Shown: piece by piece, positions 1 through 7,577 of the stretch
Layout of the letters: every line of letters begins with the position of its first letter
How positions within the stretch are numbered: the stretch's first letter is position 1
Source: Planctomycetota bacterium
GTDB taxonomy: Bacteria; Planctomycetota; Planctomycetia; Pirellulales; PNKZ01
Assembly: GCA_017303535.1 (NCBI GenBank)
Contig: JAFLCO010000025.1
Location: 1 to 33,440, forward strand
Direction: 5' to 3'
DNA length: 33,440 nt
Position numbers and translations under genes: made by a program
Notes under the pieces: model-generated
Database searches by the model: none
Seen by the model: only the letters and a program-made list of their open reading frames with translations
What the model was told of the DNA's origin: nothing

Positions 1-156
1 CACACAACTTGGTTCAGTCACTTCGCAGAGAAGAGTAGTAACGGTTTCATTTTGAAAACTCCAATAAATAAACGAGTCATACGGGAAATTGATTTCGCAT
101 TATTCGTTATTGTAGAAGTTCCAAAAAGTTACGCCGGTCCAGTTTTTAGTTGCTAA
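1..156 (+). CDS. possible 3' end of a gene cut by the window edge
   Basis: Reading frame 1 is open from the first base to a TAA at 154-156, giving 51 residues whose composition looks protein-like (mixed hydrophobic and charged, for example REIDFALFVIVEVPKSY). The stretch is clearly AT-rich compared with every other gene in the window. An open frame of this length in AT-rich DNA is uncommon but can occur by chance. I do not recognise a family. If it is real, its base composition suggests an acquired gene ending here. A small hairpin, TTTTAG-TTG-CTAAAA at about 145-159, overlaps its stop codon. The start lies outside the window. Confidence 0.3.
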   Translation, partial: HTTWFSHFAEKSSNGFILKTPINKRVIREIDFALFVIVEVPKSYAGPVFSC

Positions 157-169
157 AACCAAATACGTT

Positions 170-196
170 TTTGTGCAGAATCATTGATTGCACAAA
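170..196. repeat. inverted repeat TTTGTGCA-N11-TGCACAAA
   Basis: An exact 8-base inverted repeat with an 11-base spacer, with a third half-copy (TTGTGCA) at about 220. The geometry resembles an operator, but no gene starts just downstream: the nearest gene ends at 434 on the other strand. The role is unknown. Confidence 0.35.
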
Positions 197-228
197 TACC
201 CTCCCTAAATCACTGGTTCTTGTGCAAA

Positions 229-430
229 GCTCCCGCCGGGAGAGGATGCCCGAAGGGCAGGTGAGGGGGACGTGGCGGCGGAATGGGCAGTCGTCGTTCT
301 TCGGCGCTTTCGAGAACAAAGCCGATCAGAAAGCGATGCCGTCGATTGTTTGACGTCTCCCTCATCCGGCCTTCGGCCACCCGCCTCCGGCAGGAGGCGA
401 CAAACAACACGGCTCCCGGAGGGAGAAGGC
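229..430. repeat. opposed pair of REP-like palindromic repeats
   Basis: Around 229-269 is the reverse-strand form of a repeat built from CCCTCAC, a GCC-TTCG-GGC type hairpin and a CTCCCGGCGGGAG hairpin. Around 357-398 is a forward copy (CCCTCATCCGGCCTTCGGCC followed by a CCTCCGGCAGGAGG hairpin). A further GCTCCCGGAGGGAG palindrome lies near 411-425. Other forward copies occur at about 3112-3153 and 5449-5487. The opposed arrangement resembles bacterial interspersed mosaic elements. No gene is apparent between 157 and 433. Confidence 0.6.
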
Positions 431-433
431 TCC

Positions 434-1639
434 TTAGTACGCCGCTTCCAAGATCCCGCGGAAGTCTTCCAGCGTCGGCACGCGCGGGTTCACGCGGATC
501 ACGCGTTTGATCGCGAACGCCTTTTCGGCGAACCCGGCCAGTTGCTCCGGCCGGGCGCCGATCTCGCGCAGGCGGTTCGGGATGCCGATCGCCGCGCGGA
601 GTTGCTCGACCGCCGTAATCGCCGCTTCCCCCGCAGCCGTTTCATCAAGGCCGGAAATGTCGGCGCCGAGCAACTGCGCGATCCTCGCATACTCCCGCTT
701 GCGGGGCGGCAGGTTGTACCGCATCACGTACGGCAGCAAGAGTCCGTTGCCCGCGCCGTGCGAACAGTGCAGCGCCGCGCCGAGCGGATATTCCAAGGCG
801 TGCACGATCGCCACGCCGACGTTCGAAAACGCCATCCCGCCGAGCACCGCCGCCAGCGCCATCCCCTCCCGGGCTTCATAATCCTGCGGCGCGTCGCAAG
901 CTCGCACCAAATACCGGCCGACAAGTTCGATGGCCCGCTCGGCCAGCATATCGCCGAAAGGATGCCGACCTTGATACGTGCTCCGCTCGCCGGCGGGCAG
1001 CGGAAACTCGGCGTTGTCAACGGCCGTGAACGCTTCGATTGCGTGCGTCAGCGCATCGATGCCGCTGTCGGCCGTCACCTTGCGCGGGCAGGTGAGCGTC
1101 AGCTCCGGATCGACCAGCGCGAGCCGCGGGCGCAGATAATTGCTCAGGATGCCGACCTTCGTTTGGTTGGCTTTGTCGGTCAACACGCTCGCGGCGCTCA
1201 CTTCGCTGCCGGTGCCGGAAGTGGTCGGCACACAGACGAGCGGCAGCACAGGACCGGGAACTTTGTCTTCGCCGACGTAATCGCGGATGCCGCCGCCGTG
1301 CGAATGAACCACGGACGCGATCTTGGCCAAGTCCATATTGCTGCCGCCGCCAAGGCCGAGAATCGCCTCCGGCTGAAACGCGCGAGCCTGGGCCAGCACC
1401 GTCTCGGCCAACTCGATTGATGGCTCCGGCTCGCCGCCGGTGAACACGTCGACGGCCACTCCTGCCGCCAAGAGCGGATCGCGCACGGCCGCGAGGATGC
1501 CGGCCCGCTCCAAGTGGGCATCGGTGACGATCAAGACGCGAGCGACTTTTAGACGAGCCATCTGCTCCGGCAACTGCCGCACGGCATAACGACCAAAAAG
1601 CAACTGCCCGGCGGTGTGGAAGGTGAAGGTGGTACGCAT
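434..1639 (-). CDS. iron-containing alcohol dehydrogenase
   Basis: A 401-residue group III (iron-dependent) NAD(P)-linked alcohol dehydrogenase, expected to interconvert an alcohol and an aldehyde or ketone in the cytoplasm. The family signature is complete. The cofactor loop GGGSNMD lies at 97-103 and SGTGSE at 141-146. The metal ligands expected by comparison with FucO are present as Asp195 and His199 (in GIDALTHAIE), His270 and His284, with the family spacing of 14 between the two last histidines. Length is normal for the family. The start ATG at 1639 is the natural one because homology begins at once. No Shine-Dalgarno sequence precedes it; a tandem 7-base repeat array sits there instead. 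Substrate cannot be told from sequence. Confidence 0.93.
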   Translation of the reverse strand: MRTTFTFHTAGQLLFGRYAVRQLPEQMARLKVARVLIVTDAHLERAGILAAVRDPLLAAGVAVDVFTGGEPEPSIELAETVLAQARAFQPEAILGLGGGSNMDLAKIASVVHSHGGGIRDYVGEDKVPGPVLPLVCVPTTSGTGSEVSAASVLTDKANQTKVGILSNYLRPRLALVDPELTLTCPRKVTADSGIDALTHAIEAFTAVDNAEFPLPAGERSTYQGRHPFGDMLAERAIELVGRYLVRACDAPQDYEAREGMALAAVLGGMAFSNVGVAIVHALEYPLGAALHCSHGAGNGLLLPYVMRYNLPPRKREYARIAQLLGADISGLDETAAGEAAITAVEQLRAAIGIPNRLREIGARPEQLAGFAEKAFAIKRVIRVNPRVPTLEDFRGILEAAY

Positions 1640-1643
1640 TGGA

Positions 1644-1728
1644 GGTTCAGGGTTCGGGGTTCGGGGTTCGGGGTTCAGGGTTCAGGGTTTAGCACTGCCG
1701 ACTGCCTACTGCCGCCTGCCGCCTGCTC
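1644..1728. repeat. two back-to-back heptamer repeat arrays
   Basis: Positions 1644-1692 are seven exact-register 7-base units of GGTTCRG/GGTTTAG. Positions 1694-1728 are five 7-base units of the ACTGCCG/CCTGCCG type. Together they fill nearly the whole gap between the stop of the TfoX-N gene (1727-1729) and the ATG of the alcohol dehydrogenase (1639). The first array has regularly spaced G-runs and could form a G-quadruplex on the + strand. Confidence 0.9.
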
Positions 1729-2056
1729 ATTTCGCCGGCAACGACTCGACGAACGCCTCGGCTCGGGCCAGCCACTCGCCCAGATCGGCGTCGCGGTCGA
1801 GGCCGTCGGGTTCGATCATCACCCAGCCGCGCATCGGCCGGCCGGTGACGTCGAACTCGCGCACGTTCGGTTCCTTGAGCGCCCGGGCCGCTTGGTCAGG
1901 CCCGAGCCGCGCGATGAGCGCATGCTCCCACACGCCGACGAGCATGTTGCCCCGTAGCAGGAAGCAAACGCCGCCGAACATCCGCTTTTCGACAAGGCCC
2001 GGCCGGCGGCCAAGTGCCGTGCGAACGCGCTCGGCGAGTTGCTTACTGTAGGGCAT
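1727..2056 (-). CDS. TfoX N-terminal domain protein
   Basis: A 109-residue protein that is essentially one TfoX-N domain. The hallmark region KRMFGGVCFLLRGNMLVGV is followed by a segment ending in FDVTGRPMRGWVMI, typical of the family. In gamma-proteobacteria TfoX/Sxy is a competence regulator with an additional C-terminal domain. This protein lacks that domain, and stand-alone TfoX-N proteins of this length are widespread and mostly uncharacterised, so a competence role should not be assumed. It lies 18 bases downstream of the secreted unknown on the same strand. Its stop codon sits inside the ACTGCCG heptamer array. Confidence 0.88.
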   Translation of the reverse strand: MPYSKQLAERVRTALGRRPGLVEKRMFGGVCFLLRGNMLVGVWEHALIARLGPDQAARALKEPNVREFDVTGRPMRGWVMIEPDGLDRDADLGEWLARAEAFVESLPAK

Positions 2057-2074
2057 GGATCAATCGTCGCACGA

Positions 2075-2734
2075 TCAAGGCGACGGTTTGTTGCCGGTCG
2101 CGGCATAGGGTGTCAACAGCTGCTGCAGCGACTCGATGACTTGACGACACTGTTCTTGGTCCTTTTCATGCCGAAACATCGCGTAGCGGGTTTGGGTCGG
2201 TTCGATGGTCACCGTCACGGAGCCGAAATAGCCGCTGGGGAGCGGGCGAAGCGACGCTCGTAGTTGGTCATACTCTTGATCGAGGGCGAGTCCTTCCGGC
2301 GTCTCTGGAAAAGACACGGAGCCCTTCCCCGGGCGGGCGAAAGGATGGCGCTCCAACTCCTCGATTCGCCGGCGAGCGGTTTGATCGGCCCTGACAAGCT
2401 GTTCGAATTGTTCGCTGGTGAGGCGCGACGAAATGCGTAGCGCAATCTGATAGTCGAACTTCACGCGATGCCGGTCCAGATAGGCCTCGCGACTTTCTGT
2501 ATTCCGTTGCAACATGCCGCCGACGAGGTTGACGAACTCCGGAGGTCGACTAGGTCGCGCGACGATACTTGAAGCCTCGATCGTCACCGTCCAATCGGCC
2601 GGCACAGTCTCGCGAACCCGTCGCACGAAATCCTCCGGCGGCGGCGTCAGCAACGGTTGTGGCGCTGCGTCGGCCGCCCCGACGACGAAGAGAGGAAGCA
2701 GAACGGCGAAGCGTAAAGCGGCGAGATTAAACAT
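2075..2734 (-). CDS. secreted protein of unknown function
   Basis: A 219-residue protein not recognised as a known family. The N-terminus has a hydrophobic segment (about 5-21) ending in ADAAP, a plausible Sec signal peptide with cleavage after Ala-Asp-Ala. The mature part is soluble, rich in charged residues, with a probable helical segment around 110-150 (SEQFEQLVRADQTARRRIEE). No cysteine pair or catalytic motif stands out. The same-strand neighbour TfoX-N follows after 18 bases, so the two may be co-transcribed. The start ATG at 2734 places the signal peptide correctly. Confidence 0.75.
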   Translation of the reverse strand: MFNLAALRFAVLLPLFVVGAADAAPQPLLTPPPEDFVRRVRETVPADWTVTIEASSIVARPSRPPEFVNLVGGMLQRNTESREAYLDRHRVKFDYQIALRISSRLTSEQFEQLVRADQTARRRIEELERHPFARPGKGSVSFPETPEGLALDQEYDQLRASLRPLPSGYFGSVTVTIEPTQTRYAMFRHEKDQEQCRQVIESLQQLLTPYAATGNKPSP

Positions 2735-2896
2735 GCTGCGCCCCCGTCATCACATAAAACCCTGATCGGCGACTGACAATGGTAGTGCTGCGGGGAAAGT
2801 CAAGGCAAGATTTGGCCGGCCAAAAGTTGATTGGAATCGGCGGGCCGGATTTGGGATATTACGTGATGCGCCGCCACGCGCCGATCTCGCACCGAC

Positions 2897-3070
2897 CCTA
2901 GCCCCCGGTTCTTCAAACCGGGGGCAGTCGACGCAAAATCGCAAGCGGCGTAGGTGCGCATACTAGCCCCGCAGCGCAAGCGAGGGGGCATGGCAGTTTC
3001 CAACCATTATCAACGCTAAACGAAGAACAATCCCGCATTGCCCCCGGCATAAAGTGCCGGGGGCTAAGGG
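2897..3070. repeat. TAGCC/GGCTA bounded hairpin element, copy 1
   Basis: The outer ends CCCTAGCCCCCGG and CCGGGGGCTAAGGG are inverted repeats with one extra base. The left end carries the hairpin CCCCCGGTT-CTTCA-AACCGGGGG; the right end carries CCCCCGGCA-TAAAG-TGCCGGGGG. A third partial TAGCCCCGCAG motif lies near 2963. It may be a composite of two units. Confidence 0.65.
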
Positions 3071-3111
3071 CCGGCTCCATGAATCACCATTGCCAACCTT
3101 CAGGCGACGTC

Positions 3112-3153
3112 ACCCTCACCCGGCCTTCGGCCACCCTCTCCCGGCGGGAGAGG
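3112..3153 (+). repeat. REP-like palindromic repeat
   Basis: A forward copy of the repeat seen at 357-398: CCCTCACCCGGCCTTCGGCC followed by the hairpin CTCTCCCGGCGGGAGAG. The two palindromes are adjacent and could fold as a double hairpin. Confidence 0.6.
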
Positions 3154-3245
3154 GCTTGGTGGACGGCTGTTTGCTGCATGGCGATTTCTGGTCGGCGAGA
3201 CGGCTTATTGACGATCGTTTTGCAATTACAACCGCGCTACGGTAA

Positions 3246-3347
3246 GTGCGTACATTTTGGAGGGGGTGCGTACATCGAGGTCGAAAAAGTACGCACCACT
3301 TCACTTAGAACTAAGGGTGCGTACATTTCGGGAGCGAATGTACGCAC
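3246..3347. promoter_or_regulatory. cluster of five GTGCGTAC(AT) sites
   Basis: GTGCGTACAT occurs forward at 3246-3255, 3266-3275 and 3317-3326. It occurs inverted as GTACGCAC at 3289-3296 and ATGTACGCAC at 3338-3347. The pairs 3266/3296 and 3317/3347 are convergent with the same 31-base span. A small CTTAG-AA-CTAAG hairpin (3304-3315) lies near the centre. It looks like a protein-binding array or the core of a small element. The nearest downstream gene starts at 3648. Confidence 0.5.
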
Positions 3348-3451
3348 TCGCGATTTTGGAGTTGTTGCAATTCTGTTGCGATTGCAGAGTCCGGAACGCC
3401 ACGGAGGGCGTTCCCTACAGTTGGCGATTTCTGCTCCGGAATTTGGCTTCG

Positions 3452-3567
3452 GTCTTAGCCCCGGGCAAGTCGCCCGGGGCAGCGTCGATTCAAGAATCGA
3501 CGTTGCTGATCGTTTGACGCCGCCCCCCGGCGTACGCGACTGCGCCGCTATCGACGGGGGCTAAGAC
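3452..3567. repeat. TAGCC/GGCTA bounded hairpin element, copy 2
   Basis: Perfect 11-base outer inverted repeat GTCTTAGCCCC ... GGGGCTAAGAC. Inside are the hairpins CCCCGGGC-AAGTC-GCCCGGGG and GTCGATT-CAAG-AATCGAC. It is longer than the copies at 17006 and 28453. Confidence 0.7.
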
Positions 3568-3582
3568 TTTCGGACAGATCAG

Positions 3583-3645
3583 CTAACAACTAACAAAACT
3601 ATCAACGAACAACGGACTACGGACTACGGACTACGGACAAACCAA
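3583..3645. repeat. heptamer array abutting a start codon
   Basis: Nine 7-base units in one register: CTAACAA twice, then AACTATC, AACGAAC, AACGGAC, TACGGAC three times, and AAACCAA. The array drifts from a CTAACAA type to a TACGGAC type while keeping the period. It ends two bases before the ATG at 3648, so it occupies the expected ribosome-binding region; no Shine-Dalgarno sequence is visible. Confidence 0.85.
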
Positions 3646-3647
3646 CC

Positions 3648-4721
3648 ATGACCGACCTCACGAACTTGCCGCGGTATGATGCGGCTCAGACTTACGATTG
3701 GAACTATGCCCACGCGCCGGAGCCGGTCGAGGTCGACGTGCCCGCCGTCCGCGGGGCGTGGGATTTCTGCGGGCTCAAAGTCGCAAGCCCGCTGGGCGTG
3801 GCGGCCGGTCCGCTTTTGAACGGGCGCTGGGTCCGGTACTACGCGAGCCTGGGGTTCGACGTGCTCACGTACAAGACCGTGCGTTCGGTCGAGCGAGCTT
3901 GTTACGCGATGCCGAACTTGGTGCCGGTCGATACGTCGCCGCTCGCCGGAGGACAAATGGCCGGCGGCGAGGCGAGCGTGCCGGCCGCCGCGACGATGGG
4001 GCGTACCTGGGCCGTGTCGTTCGGGATGCCGTCGAAGGCGCCGGAGGTGTGGCGAGCCGACGTTGAGGAGACGCGCAAGCTGCTGCCGCGCGAGAAGGTG
4101 CTCGTCGTCAGCGTGGTCGCCACGGAACAGCCGGGCTGGACGATCGACGACATGGCGGCCGACTATGCCCGCTGCGCGCAGTGGGCCGTGGAAAGCGGAG
4201 CCGACGCCGTCGAAACGAATTTCTCGTGCCCGAACGTTTGCACGAGCGACGGCCAGCTTTATCAACAACCGGCGGACGCGGCGCGCTGCGCGGCGGCGGT
4301 ACGCGAGGCGATCGGCCGAACGCCGTACGTCGTGAAGGTCGGGCACATTCGCAATGCCGAAGAAGCGGCGGCGCTGACCGCGGCGATTGGTCCCTTCGTC
4401 GACGGGCTGGCGATGACCAATAGCGTGGCGGCGCCGGTGCGCGCGGCCGACGGCACCCTGCTCTTCGACGGCGCTCCGCGCGGCATCTGCGGCGCGGCCA
4501 TCTTGGAAGCGTCGCTCGCACAGACGCGGATGGTTCGCCAAGTCGTCACGCAGCGGTACTTACGCGAGGCGGTCAAGCCGGCGGCGCTCGTGGGCGTGGG
4601 GGGGGCGTTCTCCGCGGAGGACGTTCGGCGGTACCTCGTTGCGGGGGCGGCCTCGGTGCATTTGGCCACGGCGGTGATGGTGGAGCCCGGCGTGGCGCTG
4701 GCGATTCGAGCCGGTTGGTAG
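3648..4721 (+). CDS. dihydroorotate dehydrogenase-like flavoenzyme
   Basis: A 357-residue FMN-binding TIM-barrel protein of the dihydroorotate dehydrogenase / dihydropyrimidine dehydrogenase C-terminal type. The N-terminal strand reads GLKVASPLGVAAGPLLNG, and a lysine in TYKTVRS (Lys76) fits the flavin site. The active-site loop NFSCPNV (Asn191, Cys194, Asn196) has the cysteine base of class 1 enzymes. The C-terminal phosphate-binding part contains LVGVGGAFSAEDVRRYLVAGA. It is cytosolic by composition, with no membrane helix as in class 2 enzymes. No pyrimidine gene or electron-transfer partner is adjacent, so the substrate (dihydroorotate, another dihydropyrimidine, or something else) is open. 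Confidence 0.85.
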   Translation: MTDLTNLPRYDAAQTYDWNYAHAPEPVEVDVPAVRGAWDFCGLKVASPLGVAAGPLLNGRWVRYYASLGFDVLTYKTVRSVERACYAMPNLVPVDTSPLAGGQMAGGEASVPAAATMGRTWAVSFGMPSKAPEVWRADVEETRKLLPREKVLVVSVVATEQPGWTIDDMAADYARCAQWAVESGADAVETNFSCPNVCTSDGQLYQQPADAARCAAAVREAIGRTPYVVKVGHIRNAEEAAALTAAIGPFVDGLAMTNSVAAPVRAADGTLLFDGAPRGICGAAILEASLAQTRMVRQVVTQRYLREAVKPAALVGVGGAFSAEDVRRYLVAGAASVHLATAVMVEPGVALAIRAGW

Positions 4722-5308
4722 TGCGTAGGAGTCCCGCTACGGCGAGGGCCGTGAACGAGGATCGATCGAAGACGTGGTTGTGGATCGATCAACGTGCGCG
4801 ATGAGTGATCGATGACCCTGTTCGAAGTTTGGCTGACGGTGGGAAGCGTTTTCGGAGTGCAACCAAATGCCGCTGAACGACTTATCGCGCGAAATGACTC
4901 CGCGCGAAGAATCCCGGCACGATCGCTGCATTACCGTAGAGACGAGCGATGCGGTGCGAGGCAACTCGCGAGCGTCGACTCCGCGCTGCGGGACGAGAAC
5001 GCTCGGCTTTGCCGTATGAGAGACGGCGGGCCGGGCGAGCGTTCGGGCTCGCTGCATCATCGGGCGATGTCGCACAGCACAGTGTCGCAAGGCACAACGC
5101 TGCGGGAGTTCACTCCCAAGGCGCGGCTGACCAACGGCATCGCTCGTCGTTTGTGTGAATCAAGCGCGGCGACCGACCGGGCGAGCAATCGCCCCCGGCG
5201 TCGCGCAACGGATTTGCAGGAACTTCCGGCGACGTGTCGCGGGATGGTCGAGTCGCTTCCGGCGGCTCGGCCCAAATATGACGCGACCCGGTTTCAAGTT
5301 TCTGCCAC

Positions 5309-5342
5309 AGGGCCTTCGGCTACGCGGTCGAAGGCCCTTTTT
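5309..5342 (+). terminator. intrinsic terminator
   Basis: A perfect 10-base stem AGGGCCTTCG / CGAAGGCCCT with a 10-base loop is followed by a run of five T (5338-5342). The T tract is on the + strand only, so it stops rightward transcription. Confidence 0.8.
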
Positions 5343-5448
5343 GTTGCGCTAGCTTTCGCGCTTGAAGAGCTACGGAGAACCGAGGCACCCCTGCGCTTTG
5401 CCCCAGGCACCCGCGGCCGACCACGCAACGGTGCGAGGCGCGATCCGC

Positions 5449-5487
5449 CCCCTCACCCCCGGCCCCTCTCCCGCAAGGGGAGAGGGG
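5449..5487 (+). repeat. REP-like palindromic repeat
   Basis: CCCTCACCCCCGGCCCC followed by the hairpin CTCTCCCGCAAGGGGAGAG, related to the copies at 357 and 3112. It lies 20 bases beyond the stop of the leftward porin gene and could protect or end that transcript. Confidence 0.6.
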
Positions 5488-5505
5488 AGTATTCGGGATG
5501 GGCGC

Positions 5506-7179
5506 CTAGTAGTTGATCTGAAACTGGAAGCGCAGGACCGAGCCTTCGAACTGGCCGTACGAGAGGGCGCCGGCCGTGCTGTTGGCCGTCGTGTTCGTGC
5601 GGTCGGTGATGAGGTAGCTGGTCGTGAGTTCGCATTGCGGCGTGAACTGCCACTCGGTTCCCATTTCCACTTCGTTGATTTCGCTGAACGGCGCGTTGCG
5701 TTCCGATTTGTACCCGCCCTTGTAGTACACCCAACGGACGAACGGGAAGATCGTGCCGTTGCAGCGCGTGTCGATCTTGTACATCGTTTGCAGGTAGCCG
5801 CCGTAGAGGTGGCGATCGATGACGGCCGTTTGGGCGTCGTTCAGGCCGGGACCGCGGCCGACGTTCCACTCCGCCTGAAAGCCGAGCGGTTGCGGGTACC
5901 AGACGAAGGTGCTCGCGACCCGCTCGTCGCGGATGTAGCGGTTTGTGTTGGCGCCGCCGATCGTTCCTTGCGGAACAAACGGACCGCCGACGCCGAGCGG
6001 GCTGATCGACTGCCCGATGACGGCGTAGTCGCCGACGTAGCCCTGAATGCCGGCTTCCATCATCTGACCGTTGCTGAAGCGAACGGGAAGCGTGAAGCGG
6101 CTGACGAAGTGGATGTCGTCGTTCTGCTCGGCGAGCGAACCGCCCTGGCCGTTGTAGATGCCGGCGCCGAACATGCCGTAGTTGCCCGAGCCTTTGAGGC
6201 CCATGTCGAGCACGTCTTTAAAGAAGTCTTGGGCGAACTCGGGAGTGTAATAGTAGAAGACGCCGAGATCACGTTCGTTGCGGACGGCCGAGTTGAGGGC
6301 GTCGGAACGATCCAGGGCCAAGCGGTTGGAGCTGGATTGCATGTTCTCCCAGCCGTACGGCACTTTCGACTGGCCGATGCGGAAGCGGTGGACCTTGCAA
6401 TTGTCGAGATAGACGTCGCCGTACCAGTCGCGAATCTGGGCGAACTGAAATTGGTCGACGTTGCCGTTGGGGGTGCTGGCGAAGTCGGGCTGCAAGTAGA
6501 CGTACAAGTGGTCGGAGACGTCGCCGCTGATGATCACGCGGGCTCGACGGATGATGAAGTTCTGATCTTCGCCGATCGAGCGATCGCCGACATACTGCGC
6601 GGGAGCGGAACCGGGCTCACGATCGAGCACTTCGTTCCAGCGAAACTGTGCGTAGCCGCGCATGCTCAAGCGGTCGTACCATTTCTTGTCGCTGGCCTTC
6701 TTGGCGCTGGAGCTGTGCGTTTGCTGGTCGACCGTGGTGATCGAGGGATCTTTGGCCGTGTCCCATTTTTGACGCATGCTTTGCAGCATCGTCGCGGTCT
6801 GCGGATCTTTGAGCGGCGCACTTTGCTTTTCGAGCTGCTGAATGCGGGCTTCGGTTTTGCGGAGCCGTTCCAAGAGTTCGGCTTGCGAAAGCTGCTCGTC
6901 GGCCGTGGGGGCCGCGCCGCCGGGAGCCAGGGCGACGTCGATCGCGTCGAGTTCGTCGACGGGCGGCGGCGTGGGCGGGGCGAACGGTTCGTCGAACTGA
7001 GCGGGGACGACGCTGTAGCTCGGTGCGTAATAACCGGGGCTTGGGGCCACGGCCGGAAACGCCGACGGCGGCTCCAGCGGCGAAGGGCCGTACTGCTGGG
7101 CGCTCGCGCCATCGAGCATTCCGAGCGAAAGGCAAAACGCGGCGGTGGCGCGCCGAACCGAACGGCAATAGCCGGACAT
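5506..7179 (-). CDS. phosphate-selective porin O/P family outer-membrane protein
   Basis: A 557-residue outer-membrane beta-barrel protein. The start at 7179 (MSGYCRSVRR) is chosen over an upstream in-frame codon because AGGA lies 10 bases upstream and a signal peptide follows (hydrophobic to about 22, cleavage near GASA-QQ). A proline-rich linker and a short coiled coil (LSQAELLERLRKTEARIQQL, about 100-120) precede the barrel. This layout resembles trimeric porins with a periplasmic coiled-coil stalk. The barrel begins at RGYAQFRWNEV, contains RRARVIISGDVSDHLYVYLQ and the KVPYGWENMQSSS loop of the OprP/OprO-like family, and ends in FQFQINY with a terminal aromatic residue, as barrel assembly requires. 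Phosphate selectivity is a family name, not shown here. Confidence 0.88.
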   Translation of the reverse strand: MSGYCRSVRRATAAFCLSLGMLDGASAQQYGPSPLEPPSAFPAVAPSPGYYAPSYSVVPAQFDEPFAPPTPPPVDELDAIDVALAPGGAAPTADEQLSQAELLERLRKTEARIQQLEKQSAPLKDPQTATMLQSMRQKWDTAKDPSITTVDQQTHSSSAKKASDKKWYDRLSMRGYAQFRWNEVLDREPGSAPAQYVGDRSIGEDQNFIIRRARVIISGDVSDHLYVYLQPDFASTPNGNVDQFQFAQIRDWYGDVYLDNCKVHRFRIGQSKVPYGWENMQSSSNRLALDRSDALNSAVRNERDLGVFYYYTPEFAQDFFKDVLDMGLKGSGNYGMFGAGIYNGQGGSLAEQNDDIHFVSRFTLPVRFSNGQMMEAGIQGYVGDYAVIGQSISPLGVGGPFVPQGTIGGANTNRYIRDERVASTFVWYPQPLGFQAEWNVGRGPGLNDAQTAVIDRHLYGGYLQTMYKIDTRCNGTIFPFVRWVYYKGGYKSERNAPFSEINEVEMGTEWQFTPQCELTTSYLITDRTNTTANSTAGALSYGQFEGSVLRFQFQINY

Positions 7180-7577
7180 GTGGGTTTCCTGAGAAGCTGG
7201 GTCGACTTCGACGGATCTGCTGACGGACGACTCGCCGACGGCCGCCTCGGGCAACCGGGCTCGGTGCGACGTTGCGGAGCGGGATTCCGCGCCGGCGACG
7301 GTTGCCGGCAGTCGTAGCGATTGACGCCGTCGTACCGCCGATAGGCGTTGTATCGACGGGCCTTCCTTTCGCTTTTATTAGCTTCGTGCGGAAAGCGACG
7401 GTCGTAATGCGTTTTACCGAGCGGCCCTGCGGGTCGTTCCGGATGCGTCGACTTTGCGGCCCGGTCGGGGAGGGCCCGACGTCGGACTACATAGAAACCG
7501 CCTCCGCGTTTGGCCGACGGCGCGAGGCGTTCCGCGGATGCGGTCCGATTGCGAAAGAAGACTTCGCGCGGCCGTTG
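7180..7577. other. 398-base gap upstream of the porin gene
   Basis: Lies between two leftward genes. I see no gene, clear promoter or terminator. It is mildly palindromic around 7300-7370 (CGACGG/CCGTCG words) without a long stem. Confidence 0.4.

Larger units (their letters stand above)
2735..3647. other. 913-base intergenic region filled with hairpin repeats
   Basis: No convincing gene on either strand. It holds two TAGCC/GGCTA two-hairpin elements (2897-3070, 3452-3567), a REP-like repeat (about 3112-3153), a five-site GTGCGTAC cluster (3246-3347), a hairpin GGAACGCC-N5-GGGCGTTCC near 3398-3420, and a heptamer array (3583-3645) ending just before the next start codon. Confidence 0.8.
4722..5505. 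other. 784-base region without a convincing gene; possible non-coding transcript
   Basis: Three TCGATCRA-type repeats lie at 4760-4814 (GATCGATC at 4760 and 4783, TGATCGATG at 4806). A strong rightward terminator is at 5309-5342 and a REP-like repeat at about 5449-5487. A + strand frame from 4812 is open but runs straight through the terminator and the repeat, and its composition (Arg/Ser/Ala-rich, no domain) is not protein-like. The terminator is about 590 bases past the preceding gene, so an unrecognised RNA or small gene may end there. I could not match it to RNase P RNA, tmRNA or 6S RNA by eye. Confidence 0.45.

Noticed and set aside
272-1420. 382-codon open frame on the + strand
   Set aside because: It is antisense to the alcohol dehydrogenase, is Arg/Ala-rich with no domain, and starts inside a REP-like repeat. 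The minus-strand frame has full family motifs.
4812-5516. 234-codon open frame on the + strand
   Set aside because: It runs through a perfect intrinsic terminator and a REP-like repeat and has no protein-like pattern.
5362-7317. 651-codon open frame on the + strand
   Set aside because: It is antisense to the porin, whose barrel motifs, signal peptide and ribosome binding site are clear. Long antisense frames are expected in high-GC DNA.
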